Positions 33,476 to 44,858 of a DNA stretch of 64,000 nt are shown here, piece after piece. A program made the translations under genes and the position numbers. The stretch lies in the NCBI GenBank assembly GCA_907163375.1, contig CAJQUW010016957.1, forward strand, positions 62,001 to 126,000. Direction: 5' to 3'. Below the pieces are notes generated by a model. The model did no database searches. It was not told the origin of the DNA and saw nothing but the letters and a program-made list of their open reading frames with translations. Numbering within the stretch: position 1 is the stretch's first letter; each line of letters begins with the position of its first letter. Source of the DNA: Prostheceraeus crozeri. Taxonomy: Eukaryota > Platyhelminthes > Polycladida > Euryleptidae.

Positions 33476-35649
33476 CATAGACTTCTAAATTTCTCTGGAC
33501 AGATAGGTTGAAATTGGCTTATACATGTTCAGGCATGGACTCCTAAATATAGATTACCTTGCAAATAGACTGCCAATAAGCATAATCAACATTTTGGAGA
33601 ACAGGTTGCCTGCCAGCACAGAATGTATGCATATTTAAGTACATTAGGAGTTTGGATGCATGAGCTTATACATGCTTATGCGCAAAACGTATGTGCTAAT
33701 TTTGCAATTTTTCGTCTAACAACTTTCTCAGAACAGAGGCATTTGAGATTTTATGAACAAATATCTTGCACATGCTGTTGAAAAATGTCATTGAAATTTC
33801 GGAAATCTGATTCATGTACGTGCGAACAGCGAGATTTTACGAAGTAATCGGAAATGTGATGATATTCATCGATAGTCTGAGCATCGTCCTTTCATTTTTT
33901 AAAGAAAGATACTATTTTCTTAGACAATTATTCAGTTTCAGTTATGACTTGTATAACCTGGAAAAATGGTTTTTCTTCGCTATTCTGACAAATAAAGTTT
34001 TTAAATGAAAATTGAAGAACTATTCAGTTTGATCTTATACAACACCCTCCAGCAAGGAATGTATAGTTGAAGCACAGATACGTTTGGTGGAAAAGACTTT
34101 CAATGATAAATATTTCAGCTTCAGGATGTCGAACATTGCCAACTCACTATTTGTGACATTACACTCACGACAAAAATCACATTTTTAACATTTCAGGAGT
34201 GAAGGGCAGCAAACACCACTTATATCATCTCGATTATTAGGATTCATATTGAAATCAGTTTTTGCATGCAAACATTCTCCTGCATACACATCATCTTCTG
34301 TGGTTGACTGCATGATATTTTATTATCAACTTTTCTCAGACTAAATCCGGAAAACTTCAATAAAGTTATTGTTTTCATTTTCTTGTCACTCTCTGTAAGG
34401 TGACGCATGGAGATAAAATAATATGCACCAGTTATTTGACGTATCCTGCTAAAACCCTTCTCAATGTGATCTGGCTGTGCTTTTCCGAGCATTGGTCATT
34501 GGTCTCAGAAGAGCCTCCATCACAGGTCGGATCGCCTGATAACTGTTCAGACCTCCGTATAGAAGTAGCTGCTCAGGTTGTAAATGCTTATTGTGTCCAT
34601 CATGATTGTTTTCATGAAATTGAATGCGAAGAAGGATCTCCGTATAGTTCACTTTTCTGTTCCCCCTCATTTCAGGACATTCGTAGTGTGGAAATCGGTG
34701 GCTTCTCTTTTCCTCTCGAAACTGACCCTTAACATAACAATGATCAATGCTTCGGTTGTATCTTCCGTCCGTTGAATTCGGCTTCACGGAACTTTGTCAG
34801 TTTTATCCCAGTATTACATAATTGAATCCAATTTCGAATTTCTATTACTGGCTGGTCATCCAGAGATTATCCAGAAGTCATCAGATTGACAACTTTGGAA
34901 AACTTGTGATAGATGACAGATACATTATGTGCTGCTTGGAATGGATTTGTCTCTGTTATAGATGCAAGCATTCGCAGATTTTTCGACAGTCAATGATGCG
35001 ATGATGCTGTGGGGAAGATTTCAACTTATAATGCCATTTTTAGTCCATTATCGTTTTGAGCTGTCACAAACCCAGATGGGCTCATTTCTTTCTAAATTTT
35101 AGACAAAATTGTCATAACAAGAAATCTTCCGATAGTGTTTCCATTGCCAGGACATATACTTGAAAACGTGGCCATACCGGATCGCGGCTTTGTAGTTGTT
35201 TGGAGAAGCATCTAGACAGATAAAGGAATTTCGATGGCACTGTACTTTAGATCACGCTGTTTCATTTCTTCAATTTTTCTTCATTGCTTGCCATGATGAT
35301 CCATGTCCTTCGTGGTAGCAGTTGTCAGATTCATGGAATTGAAGGTTACACAAGACGTCACACAAGGTTGCACAAGAATGTTCAGTAGGGATATAATATT
35401 TTCAACTAAATCGATGCAATCACAAAGTCAAATTTCTTTGTTATGTAGGCAGAGGAATGTATTTGTGTTACACCGTCATTCCATTTCGGTTCACAGCCAA
35501 CAATGGTATACTGCATTTGCTTGCATTTTGCATTCAAACAAGCTTCAAAATTCGATCTTTTGCAACACGAATGTTGGTTGGCCTGAACATGTATGAAATG
35601 ATTTCAAATTTTGCTCACCTATCTGTCCAGAGAAATTTAGAAGTCTATG
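33476..35649 (-). mobile_element. P-element-like transposon inserted in the LRR duplicon
   Basis: 2,174 bp. The two ends form a perfect 33-bp inverted repeat beginning CATAGACTTCTAAATTTCTC, with weaker similarity inward. ATCTAAG (7 bp, 8 with one mismatch) is duplicated at both sides, and copy B of the duplicon provides the empty site. A minus-strand relic carries a P-transposase-like C-terminal motif. The P superfamily is known for 8-bp targets, ~31-bp ends starting CA, and such a C-terminal region; the assignment is an inference. Confidence 0.85.
34244..34787 (-). pseudogene. P-like transposase C-terminal relic
   Basis: Two overlapping minus-strand frames. The first contains YGGLNSYQAIRPVMEALL and the second AQPDHIEKGFSRIRQITGAY then FISMRHLTESDKKMKTITLL. 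A motif of the form QPDHIEKxFxxxRQxxG is typical of the C-terminal region of P-element-related transposases (the D-x-L/I-E-x-x-F block). Several stops precede it, and no catalytic domain could be read upstream. Function lost. Confidence 0.5.
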
Positions 35650-35815
35650 ATCTAAGGGACAATCAACTCTCATAGCATGAGCTGGACTAGAGGCCGGTGA
35701 CTTTGGTAGGCTTGATGAATGAAGATATTGAGCATCTGGATAAAGCCATGGATCAAACTGTAAACAACTCACTTCATTATCCTGAGATGCATTACAATCC
35801 AACGGCATTAACAAG
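35650..35815 (-). repeat. Remainder of the LRR duplicon 5' flank
   Basis: About 160 bases nearly identical to 11330-11490, including ATGAGCTGGACTRGAGGCCG and CATCTGGATAAAGCCATGGA. The P-like insertion separates it from the rest of copy D. Confidence 0.85.
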
Positions 35816-36456
35816 AAGACAGTTAAGAATTATTGCAATATCAATGAGTTATCATAATGCGGTGAATATTCTCTTTTGTGATACTTTGTCTTCGGTCGGA
35901 TAGCATCACTTTGTAGCCAATGAAGGACCTCTCTACATCCGCTAACACAACCGAACAGAAGCTCAAAATTGAGATGTCATTGTGAGTCACACGGTCAGCA
36001 AAGCCTCCGCATAGAATGTTTGACGGATGTAATATCGAAGGCTGGAGTCTTTGTCAACGTCCAACTTCGTTTGTAGCTTCTCTCCAGTGGCAACTGAAAT
36101 ATTGTTCTCGTTTCCTCGCATCTACCATTGTTTGGCATCAATCAAAGACAAGCGTTGAGTCTCCAGTCATTTGATGGAAGCAGGCAGAAAAGAGAGATTG
36201 CCGTGGATGTTGCACCTTTCATTGAAGTCTTACTTACTGTAGCTTGGGCTCGTGAGAAGGATGCAGCTTCGGATGAGCCCAATGAATGGCATAAAAGGAA
36301 TCTCCAACCAAGTGCCCCATCGAGTAACAACGGGATTCCGGAGGGGGCGGCAAATCAGGAAAAGCATGTGATAGACAGCTATCATGGAATTCTAATTGGC
36401 TGAAAACTGACCAATAGAAATCCATCGAATAGTCCAGTCCGAATATTGCCTACACA
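35816..36456. other. Intronic sequence, nothing recognised
   Basis: Contains open frames up to 91 codons on both strands with no recognisable domain. Confidence 0.5.
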
Positions 36457-37709
36457 CAGATTGTTTCATAAAAAATGGATCACCCTTAAACATCGCCTTA
36501 ACTTCAACTTTGTCTAACTCCGCCAAACTTGAACGAATTTCTCTGAAATTTGGAAGATATGTCAGTTGTGCTTACTAATATCATTGTTGGAAATTTCAAG
36601 TATGAATATTGAGTTGTTTTTCTGTTATAGATAAAAAAGTAGTAGATAATTTGATCTTCATTTAGACATGCTACACAAAATCATACCTCACTCTTAGAAA
36701 ATTACATTTGTTTCCTTTGTTATGTAATATGTTGTTCTACAAGCCAAAAGCTATCAAGCAAAACAAAAATAAAGAAAATCGGTCAATCAGAGCCAGTATA
36801 GCACCATTATTCATCAACAATAATGTAACTGCTACATGTGATTAACTGGACTTCATGTTCCATAGCTTTCTGACTTCGTTGCGGTGGTGTTGGCAGCACT
36901 CCTGATTGCTTTCAGCTAGAAATCTATCTCTTACCGGTTGAAAACAATACAAAGCACAAATGAACAATAACGAGATCGCATTCACAAAAGGCAAAGTGTC
37001 AGCCTTGCTAGAACTAGGGTTTTCTTTGCGAGCTACAAGCAAGCGACTAAATGTCCCTTACACAAATGTGCATCGATGCTACAAGGTGGTGCGACTCTAC
37101 TGATTTGGGCTGGCATTTGGACCAATGGTCGCTCTGAACTTCACATACAGCAAGGAACCATGAATTCTGAACGCTATGTGAATGTTTTACGAATGAACAT
37201 TGGCCAAATGACAGATCAACTTGGTGATCCATCGACTTGGTTATTTATGGATGATAATGCTACGTGTCACAGGAGTAGTAAAGTCAACTTATGCAAGTCT
37301 CAATTAGGGCTTAGGACATTATCTTGGCCAGCTCGTTCTCCTGATCTGAATCCCATAGAAAATGTATGGAGTATTCTAAAACGTAACGTTCGTCGTTCAC
37401 TGCTACCTACAGATGGCGTATCACAACTTACGTCACTGTTAAAAAGAGAGTGGAGAAAGTTAGATCAGTCAAAAATCAACGATATCATCGAATCAATGCC
37501 TAGACGAATTGGTAATGTCATTGACAATAAGGGTAGGGCCACAAAATATTAGCTTCTTAAGAACCGTTACTGTATCATAGCTTATCAGATTAATTAAGGA
37601 CATTTAAATATATTAGGGACATGAAATAACATGAAAAATGCTTTCTGTATCATACTTATGTTTTATTTAGTCAAATTTTAGGATGATCCACTTTTTATGA
37701 AACGGACTG
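36457..37709 (+). mobile_element. Tc1-like transposon, truncated coding part
   Basis: Inverted ends: CAGATTGTTTCATAAAAAAT at the left and, read inward from the right, CAGTCCGTTTCATAAAAAGT then GGATCA. TA follows the right end (37710-37711); the left junction is less clear (TACACA before CAG). About 1.25 kb. The transposase N-terminal DNA-binding region is not readable. Confidence 0.8.
37064..37552 (+). pseudogene. Tc1 transposase, catalytic C-terminal half
   Basis: An open frame of about 160 codons containing LIWAGIWTNGRSELHI, then WLFMDDNATCHRS (second catalytic Asp) and WPARSPDLNPIENVW (catalytic Glu in NPIE). There are 34 residues between Asp and Glu, the DD34E signature of Tc1. The first Asp region and the helix-turn-helix domains are missing upstream, so the protein cannot act by itself. 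The frame ends with a stop at 37552, 157 bases before the right inverted repeat. Confidence 0.88.
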
Positions 37710-37871
37710 TAGTTACATAGGTAAATGTCCAACTGCGTCACATAAACAGCAACGTGTTGATTGGAATGTCCTCATACTGTTTTGAAATTGACACATAATC
37801 CACTAGAAGCCAATGCTACTCTACAGTACTGAATCCACTTGTCACAGTGATGTCATAATGAGGAAACTCAC

Positions 37872-38041
37872 TTCGATGGACTCGGCTAGATCTGAGAAGG
37901 AGGACCACAACTTGTAGGTGATGAGCGGCTCTGCTAGTCGACGAAGGAAGAGTTTGATACATCCACACACAGCATGAATGTCATCCACTGATGCAAGACT
38001 AGGAAACGGCGGCCGACCACGGAGGAATCTGTCCAGCAGAT
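37872..38041 (-). CDS. RACGAP1: RACGAP1-like exon: central RhoGAP domain
   Basis: 170 bp, acceptor TTTTCAG before 38041 and donor GTGAGT after 37872. The peptide is LLDRFLRGRPPFPS, then SVDDIHAVCGCIKLFLRRLA and EPLITYKLWSSFSDLAESIE. The block L-K-F-L-R-x-L-x-E-P-L-I/L-T is the RhoGAP core. The incoming two bases complete a GAT codon with the G left by the upstream exon (phase 1). The outgoing phase 0 matches the exon at 1522, across the 36-kb intron. Confidence 0.93.
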
Positions 38042-38520
38042 CTGAAAATCATCGAGAAACAGTGTTCACATCCATCACAGTTTCATCACAGACAGATATT
38101 AGAACGATAATAGAGCAAAGAATATCATCTTCTTACTGTCATGTATTACAGCAGGTCAGTTGCTCAGTCAAGAATCATTATTGAAATGCTTCCTTTGTAC
38201 TGAGCTGATTGTAGCAGAATTAGTGCCCAATATTAACTCTGACGACTTCATAGACTACCAACATCAGAGGTCCAGCTAGCGATGATCAACATTTTTGGTA
38301 GTTGCTGGAATCACCAATAATTCTCAAACGCATACTCTTCATTTCAAGTTAATTTTAAATCTCTAGTATAAAATATGACCGCCTATGAAGGCAGCATTGA
38401 AATATTATGCCAACACATTCACTGTGCATGAAAGTAGGCGACTAAATCTACGCGTGACTGACACTTGCTAATGTGTGGAGTATTGACATGAAATGTGATA
38501 CTGATTAATGTAATATTCAC
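38042..38520. other. RACGAP1 intron (479 bp)
   Basis: Short intron between two RhoGAP exons. No other feature seen. Confidence 0.8.
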
Positions 38521-38725
38521 CTTTAACTTGCTTGTCGGTGCCAGGAACTCGATAAATTCCTTCTTGAGTCAGACCCCGAGATTCGACTTCATTGACACAA
38601 TGGATTATGACGCCGGGAATCTGGGGAATTTCGTGAGATGGACACAGTTCTGCCAAGCACACACTACCCGACTTGGAGACCGGAGTTCGCCCATGATGTG
38701 AGGCAGGAATGCAAGGCTGTGGCGC
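38521..38725 (-). CDS. RACGAP1: RACGAP1-like exon: end of C1 region and arginine-finger part of RhoGAP
   Basis: 205 bp, acceptor TTTCAG before 38725, donor GTGAAT after 38521, phases 0 and 1. The start QPCIPASHHGRTPVSKSG corresponds to the end of the C1 zinc finger and the linker to the RhoGAP domain. IPQIPGVIIHCVNEVESRGL, TQEGIYRVPGTDKQVK holds the catalytic arginine (GIYRVPG; usually G-L/I-Y-R-V/I-S-G). The RACGAP1 assignment over other RhoGAPs rests on the C1-RhoGAP order and on the IHCVNE wording. Confidence 0.93.
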
Positions 38726-40801
38726 CTGAAAATACATTAAGGTTGATCCAAAGTAGCGCACAATGTAGTCAGAGCGTCAACCGGATACTACTGCTTTAGT
38801 TTCATTACATGTACTTCTAAATATGTTGAAAGGAAGAGGAGAAATGATGGTAATGCGCTTCATAGTCATGTTTCATTCATTGTAAGTCTTTGCTATCTAA
38901 CCCTCTCATTTAGATAATGAGCAGAGCCTATCATCATGTTAGAAACGTTTTAAACAGGCTGATACCCCAACCGGGGGCACTTCTTTCCGCACACTTTCGT
39001 GATTTTTATTCAGAATTACTATCTTAGTCATATTTCTATAATTTGTAGTTATTTTTGTGCTACCTAACATATATCAAACTAATCCGTACACATGACACAC
39101 CTTAAATTGGTCTGGAATACACAACATTATCTAGCAAAGTAAAAATGACGTCTTTATCCCTCCATCTAAAGGGAGAATCACATGTTTTGATTTGTTAGTG
39201 AATACTTCTTATAAATCACAATGAGTAGAACTGCATTTCATCCATCCATTTCAGGTTGACCCCTCATACTTCAAAGTTGTCTGGATTTATTTGAGGGAAG
39301 AGAAATATCCAGAAAACAACCAAAAATAGCTAATTTAAAGGAAAATTGATTTTTTCAAGGTCCCTGAGCGATCTCTATTCAAATTTCACATGGATTTGTT
39401 TCAGACAATTCAAGACAGACCTAATCTAAGGGGAGGCCTGAAAATTACAAATTTCCGTTTTTCAGATGCCCTAAAGGACAATGAACAGAATATAAAACGA
39501 AAATGTAAGCTGTGAAGAGAGCATACATAAATCACAAGACCACTTTCATAGTTTTACCATAGTAGGGATATATAGGCAGAGTGTCGACCCAAAAAGTATC
39601 TGTATACAGTGAAAATTTTTACATCAAAAGATTCATTTTTTTGCGGAGATTACGTTCCCGTGGTCCAAAAAATTATTTGAGCACTTTTGAAAAAATTCAA
39701 AATTTGCCAATTTATATACTACCGAGATGACTCGCCTATACAAGTAGTATGAAGCAAGTTGGATATCAAAAGGAATGATGAATATTTGATAATAATCATC
39801 CTAGCTAAGCGGAAATCAAGCTGATTATCAAGGGAATTTCATGAGTTGTATCATAATGGAAGTCTTCATGAAAAAGTCGCGATATTATTCGTACTTTCTT
39901 GGCTGAAATTACAAGTCTTTAATTCAATTTTCATCGTGATTTCATGATTCACTTTCTCATGTTTCATTTCCAGAAACTGAATAGTGATGTGGAACCATTT
40001 CCATCTTTCAAAGTTGCATGAAATCATTGTCTGTGATTATGTGATTTTGCTCTGCCAGTGGCAGGTTGCCTATGATATGATCACGCTTAAGAAAATACTA
40101 TTGAGGTTGAGCATGAAAGTAATAGGAACCCATCGAATTTCTCATTCAACAATCATTAGATCTCCAAGGCTGTCATGAGAATCTGTGAAATGCTATCATT
40201 CCTTCTGCATTGCAATCATGATCACTCAATTCCGTTGTAATTTCTGCAAAACTGCAAAGATTTGGATATCTCACATTTGGTGACAATACCACCTGTATCT
40301 GCCTTGAGTTCATTTAATAAAATCGAAAGTGTATACACATTGGGGATTTAATAAATGCGGAGTTACCACTCTACCTAATATACCTACTCTATTCTGGTTA
40401 TGATTTACTGGTGTGCAAACACTGATTTTCGCGGATAAGAATTATCACTAACACACGAATGATCAGACACGTAGAATTGTTGCGTTCATTTTTCACCTAG
40501 ATGTCGTATATTTTATATGTATATTTTATGTACTACATGTTTTAGAGAGTTTACATGATTTTACATCTTGTTTACTAGGAGGACATAATTCTGTGACTAG
40601 CTTGATCTTAGAATTAAGATAAAATATCAGCAGTCAAATTTAAGACTATTATAACTGACTTCGTCGTTGTGTCTCGACGATTTCGCAGTCAACGTAAACA
40701 AGATGAATTCTCAAACGTTGCTGTGAAAGCCATGGTTTCAAAGACATCAGATTGTAAGTTGACATTAATTTTTTGCATTTTAATGTGCTATAAGTTATAA
40801 C
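38726..40801. other. RACGAP1 intron, no feature recognised
   Basis: I searched both strands for the missing C1 exon (CxxC ... CxxC spacing on the minus strand) and found no candidate. AT-rich; no repeat ends apart from the hAT that begins at 40802. Confidence 0.55.
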
Positions 40802-41058
40802 TAGGGCGGTTTTTTATTGACCTAATAAATTACGAATTTTGACTTTATTTTCAAGTAAATTTTTACCTAAAATTTTGAATTAAATGTAAAATTTTTACCC
40901 AATCTTTTTACCTAATTCAGTTTTGTTAAACCAAAGAAAACATCATTTCAGACTTACAAGAAAGCGTTACTTGTTTTAATTAAAGAAACACATTTTATTA
41001 TTGTGCCCACAAATACAAAGTTCTTCACGAAAAGAAGGAATGCCTCTTAAACAACGAG

Positions 41059-42457
41059 TTAATTGTTACTGGCGTTGTAATTCATTATTGTATAGTATTT
41101 AATGTTTTGGGGAGAATACTTTCTGTTAAAACGCAGAAGATTTTTCAACTGGGAAAAGCTTCGTTCGATCGCAGCTGTGGTTGATTGTGCACACAACAGA
41201 AGATTGTATTCAGTTGGTGAAATATCGTCACTTGCCAAGTTAATCTCCATGATATCATTGTTAGATAAACGCAAGTTTATATATGATTTGATTTCACAGG
41301 GATCAATTCCGAAATCCAGACTGTTTACGTCCTGTATTCAAGTCTATGCGTCTATACAGAGGTCTATACGTTGACTCATCCACGAGTTGGTCAACAATTA
41401 ATGTGTTGGAAACTGCAGATTTTGCACGACTTACAAGTAATCCATCATCCTCGAAACCCAACACAATTTGTTTGACGTCGGAAAAGTGGTCTGCATACCA
41501 AAAAGCCACGTTTAACCATGTTCCCCACCTGGTTACGACCGGCTTTGGTGGACTTCCAATCGATGCAAAAAGAAGACGGCGATCACCATTTTTAACAGTG
41601 GCAGCCTTGATTGAGGAAATCAAACTGTCGACAGCCTCATACTTCGACTTCACAAGCAATGCACAGTTGTTCAACAGGTGCGCCATACACGTTACATGAA
41701 ATAATGATGGATACATAGACTTCAAAGTTTTGCCCGCAAGAGTCATATAACGAGCTGCATCAGATAGCAGTAAAAGGAAATTATTGCGATGAACATTTGA
41801 ATATCTAACAACATCATCAATAGCATGGCACACTGTTTAATGATTGAAGTTTCTTTCTAGCTGTCTACAGTCATATAGATAAGTAACTTCAGGCTTTTCT
41901 AGAATTCCGACAAGAATGTTCATAAACTTCCGACCAGAAATTTCCGTTTCGTCTACCATTATAAATATTTTTTCTCCTTTCACATATCGAAACAATTTCT
42001 GTTGTTCTAACTGAAAGAGTTTTGGCACATGTTGCCGACATGATGACTCAGATGGGCAATGATGACCCATAAAATCAAATAAATCTCGTATCGCTTGATG
42101 CTCCAATTCATGTAAAGGAATGTCAGCGGTTAAAAACGCTGTTGTTACATGATTAGCTAGATCAGGTTTGAAGTTCAAGAAGGTCTGACTTTCATGCTTT
42201 GATGAGGTGGGTACTGATGATGAAGAGGTAATTCTTTGTAACTTCTTCGCATGTTTGGCACTTTTACGATGGCTGTCAATCATAAACTGTTTCGCGTATT
42301 TCACCGGGCATTCACAAAGCACACAGAAAAGTTCATTCTTTGGTGTTACTTTAAATTCTTGAGGATATTGGCAAGTAATTCTTTTGTACTTGGATGCATC
42401 ACTTTCAGCTGTCTTGGGCATTTCGAACAATCGAAGATAGTCAGTGTCAGTTAACAA
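41059..42457 (-). pseudogene. hAT transposase (BED finger, catalytic and dimer parts), disrupted
   Basis: Begins near 42421 (MPKTAESDASKYKRITCQYP). A CxxC-H-H finger follows (LFCVLCECPVKYAKQFMIDS, HRKSAKH), then ANHVTTAFLTADIPLHELEH and QAIRDLFDFMGHHCPSESSC, the same order as in CGGBP1. Catalytic motifs: FIMVDETEISGRKFMNILVG; then after a TAA at 41837 the frame continues with NNFLLLLSDAARYMTLAGKT, VTCMAHLLNN and PVVTRWGTWLNVAF. A one-base shift near 41310 precedes the dimer motif TTAAIERSFSQLKNLL. One stop plus one shift disable it. Confidence 0.85.
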
Positions 42458-42551
42458 AATATGTAGTTATGTGCGTTGAAATCCTTGCGAGAATATTCGG
42501 TGTCCCAATAGCTTAGCTTTTTGTTTTGATTGAAAAGAGTTCGGGAAATCC

Positions 42552-42614
42552 AGATCTAAAAATAGCGTCTGGGAAGACCAGGTGTCTAAAAATAGCGTCT
42601 GGGAAGACCAGATT
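42552..42614 (+). repeat. Tandem duplication of about 31 bp inside the hAT
   Basis: CTAAAAATAGCGTCTGGGAA followed by GACCAG occurs twice in a row. A simple local duplication. Confidence 0.9.
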
Positions 42615-42999
42615 CCGGAAAAATTTACTGTCTTATTTAAACTTTTATTTTAACACTTTGTTTTTTATTTAAACAAATTTGACTACATTTGACCTTATTT
42701 TTACTTTATTGACTATATTTTTGTTTATTTTGACCGTGTTTTTACTTTATTGACCGCCCTAGTTTTAACTTCTTCGTTGACTTCCGATTGCCCACATTTT
42801 TGGTCATTTGCGATGGGAATCGTCATCATGCCGCTACTTACATAGATATAGAAGTCATGTTGATAATGTGTACGAACTAAATCTGTTGAGAGTGTGAATT
42901 TATACAGATAAGCGAAATACACATTGTGGAATCATGGCAATCTGACGGCCGGGTGCAGCGGCGTGCACTTGTAATCTAGCTACTTGGAGGCCGGGTGGC

Positions 43000-44231
43000 G
43001 GGTGCGGGTGGTTGGGTGACTTCTGGCATTAGGGGGGTTGGGGGGGTAGGGCAGTGCAGGCGGGGGATGAAGAGTCGAGTCTTGTGGTGAGGGATCGGCA
43101 AGCTTACTGGTGGGGGCGATCCGCTGAGTGATTGTGGGGGGGGGGGGGGCGGGGGGGGGGGGGGGGGGGAAAGAGGGTGGCTGAGGGAGGGGTGCGGGGG
43201 ATGTGGGGCGAGTGTGTGCCATAGTTCATGAAGGTATTTATGGGGGGGAAAGGGAGTTATGTGAGAGATGGGGGGGGGGGGTGTGATATGTGGGGAGGAG
43301 TGGGAGGGATATGGGAGGTTGGGGAGCGGTGGGAGATGAGGGAAAAGGGGGGGGGGGGGTAGGTTGGGTTGGAGATTATGGAATGAGGTATAAGAGGAGG
43401 TATATTGTGTGATGATTAGGTAGGGGGATAAGAGGGAGTTGATGTATAGGGAGGTATAGTGGTGGGTATTGGGGGGGGGATGGTAGTTTGTGGTGTGGTA
43501 TGATAGGGGGTAAGGGGATTAAGTGGGGGGGGGGAGGGAGTTTGTTGGTGGGAGTGGGGTTGTGGATGGGGGTGTTTAGGTGGAGTGGTGTGGGGGTGGG
43601 GTGGATAGGGTGTGAGGGGGGTAGGGTTGATTGTATAAGGTTAGAGGGAATTGGTGGTTGGGGTGAATAAGGAATGAGGGGGATGGGTAGGAGTATAGGA
43701 AGGTTGTGGTGGTGTAGGTGTGGTAGGGGGTTATGTTGAGTGATGTGGGGGGGGGGGGGGGTGGGTTGGGTGGGGGTAGTGGGGGGTGTTGGTTGGGGTT
43801 GGTTTGTAGAGGGGGGGGTGGTGTGGGGGGGGGGGGGGGTGGGTGGTGGGGGTGTGTGGGGGGGGTGGGGTGTGGTGTGGTTGGGTTGGTTGGGTGGTTG
43901 TGTGGTGGGTGTGTGGGGTGGGGGGTTGTTGTGGGGGGGGGGTGTGGGTGGGGTTGTTTTTGTTTTGTTGGGTTGTTTGTGTGTTTTATGGGTTTTTTTG
44001 GGTGGAGGGGGGATATTTATTGAGAGTTAGTTGTAGGATATTTTGATTTTGAAGTGATTAAGGATAATTGGGGGGGAAATTTGGGTAATAATGGTTGGTG
44101 GAAATAAGTTTTGATTTTTATTGGATTTTGTTGGATGTGATTATGTATAGTTTTGTATGGAGATGTTTAAAGGAAAAGTTATGTGGGTATATATATAAGA
44201 TTTTTTAGTATTGTTTTTTTTTTTTTTAGAA
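43000..44231. other. G/T-rich block lacking C for about 900 bases (possible assembly artefact)
   Basis: From about 42990 the C content falls, and no C at all occurs from 43328 to 44231, in strong contrast to both flanks. Long G runs occur at 43138-43168, 43270-43280, 43748-43761 and 43826-43839. From 43740 to 43980 the sequence is almost only G and T. The last 250 bases are not G-rich but still contain no C. The block ends in a T run at 44213-44227. It could be a true G-quadruplex-forming repeat, but the gradual loss and abrupt return of C look more like a base-calling or consensus error. Open frames here are meaningless. Confidence 0.85.
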
Positions 44232-44858
44232 CTAGCAATTGAAGCAACAATTCATTGTATCAAGTAGCTAGCATCTCAAGAGCAACCAATATCCACTTAT
44301 GCATCAATTAGATTCACCCGAATCGTATCAGTCCGTATCGACTTCCTATTCGACTTCATTTACAGGTACAACAACAGGATCCCCGGAGTTGAAATCAAGT
44401 AGGCCTATTACTTGCCACACCACAATGCAAGTCCAGTGAAGTTCGGTATATCGTTGGGAAAGTAGGGTTTCATATTCCCAATCTCCGTGAAAGCATGCTC
44501 TGCATTTGAGAAGCTAATTTTCATGATTTAATTCTGATTAATGTTTCAAATAGCTCTACATGACAAAGTAACGGTATTGACAGACAAATGAATGCCTGCA
44601 AATCAACTTGAAAGTAATCTTGGTAACTTGAAATCAAAAGTATGAGTGAGAAGCATGGCAAACAGCATAGAGAAAAATGAAGTGATGTGAATACTGACGG
44701 GTAAGTGATAATGTAACATGATTGCATAGAAAAAGTGTAAAAGAAATTTGAAGATCGCAAAAAGTATATTAAAAATATTCCTACATGCGAAATGGATAAA
44801 ATTCACATCATGATCAAATAAAAGGAAAAAGGATCATTTCATTTAAATGATCTATTTC
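44232..44858. other. Intronic sequence, no clear feature
   Basis: The minus strand near 44390-44510 reads FSNAEHAFTEIGNMKPYFPN without a stop. This is not recognised and has no supported splice sites. Confidence 0.4.

Larger units (their letters stand above)
40802..42761 (-). mobile_element. hAT transposon, second CGGBP1-like type
   Basis: 1,960 bp. The ends start TAGGGCGGT in both orientations. A near-perfect 8-bp target duplication is seen (GTTATAAC at 40794-40801, GTTTTAAC at 42762-42769). Subterminal repeats of TTTACCTAA and TTTATTGAC lie near the ends. The family differs from the element at 29.2 kb, though the encoded proteins are related. Confidence 0.88.

Noticed and set aside
43488-44046. 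Gly/Val/Trp-rich open frames on the plus strand and a Pro-rich frame on the minus strand (42980-43222)
   Set aside because: They exist only because the block has no C and long G runs; composition is unlike any coding sequence and the block may be an artefact.
44390-44510. Minus-strand FSNAEHAFTEIGNM frame as the missing C1 exon
   Set aside because: Lacks the CxxC pairs and histidines of a C1 finger.
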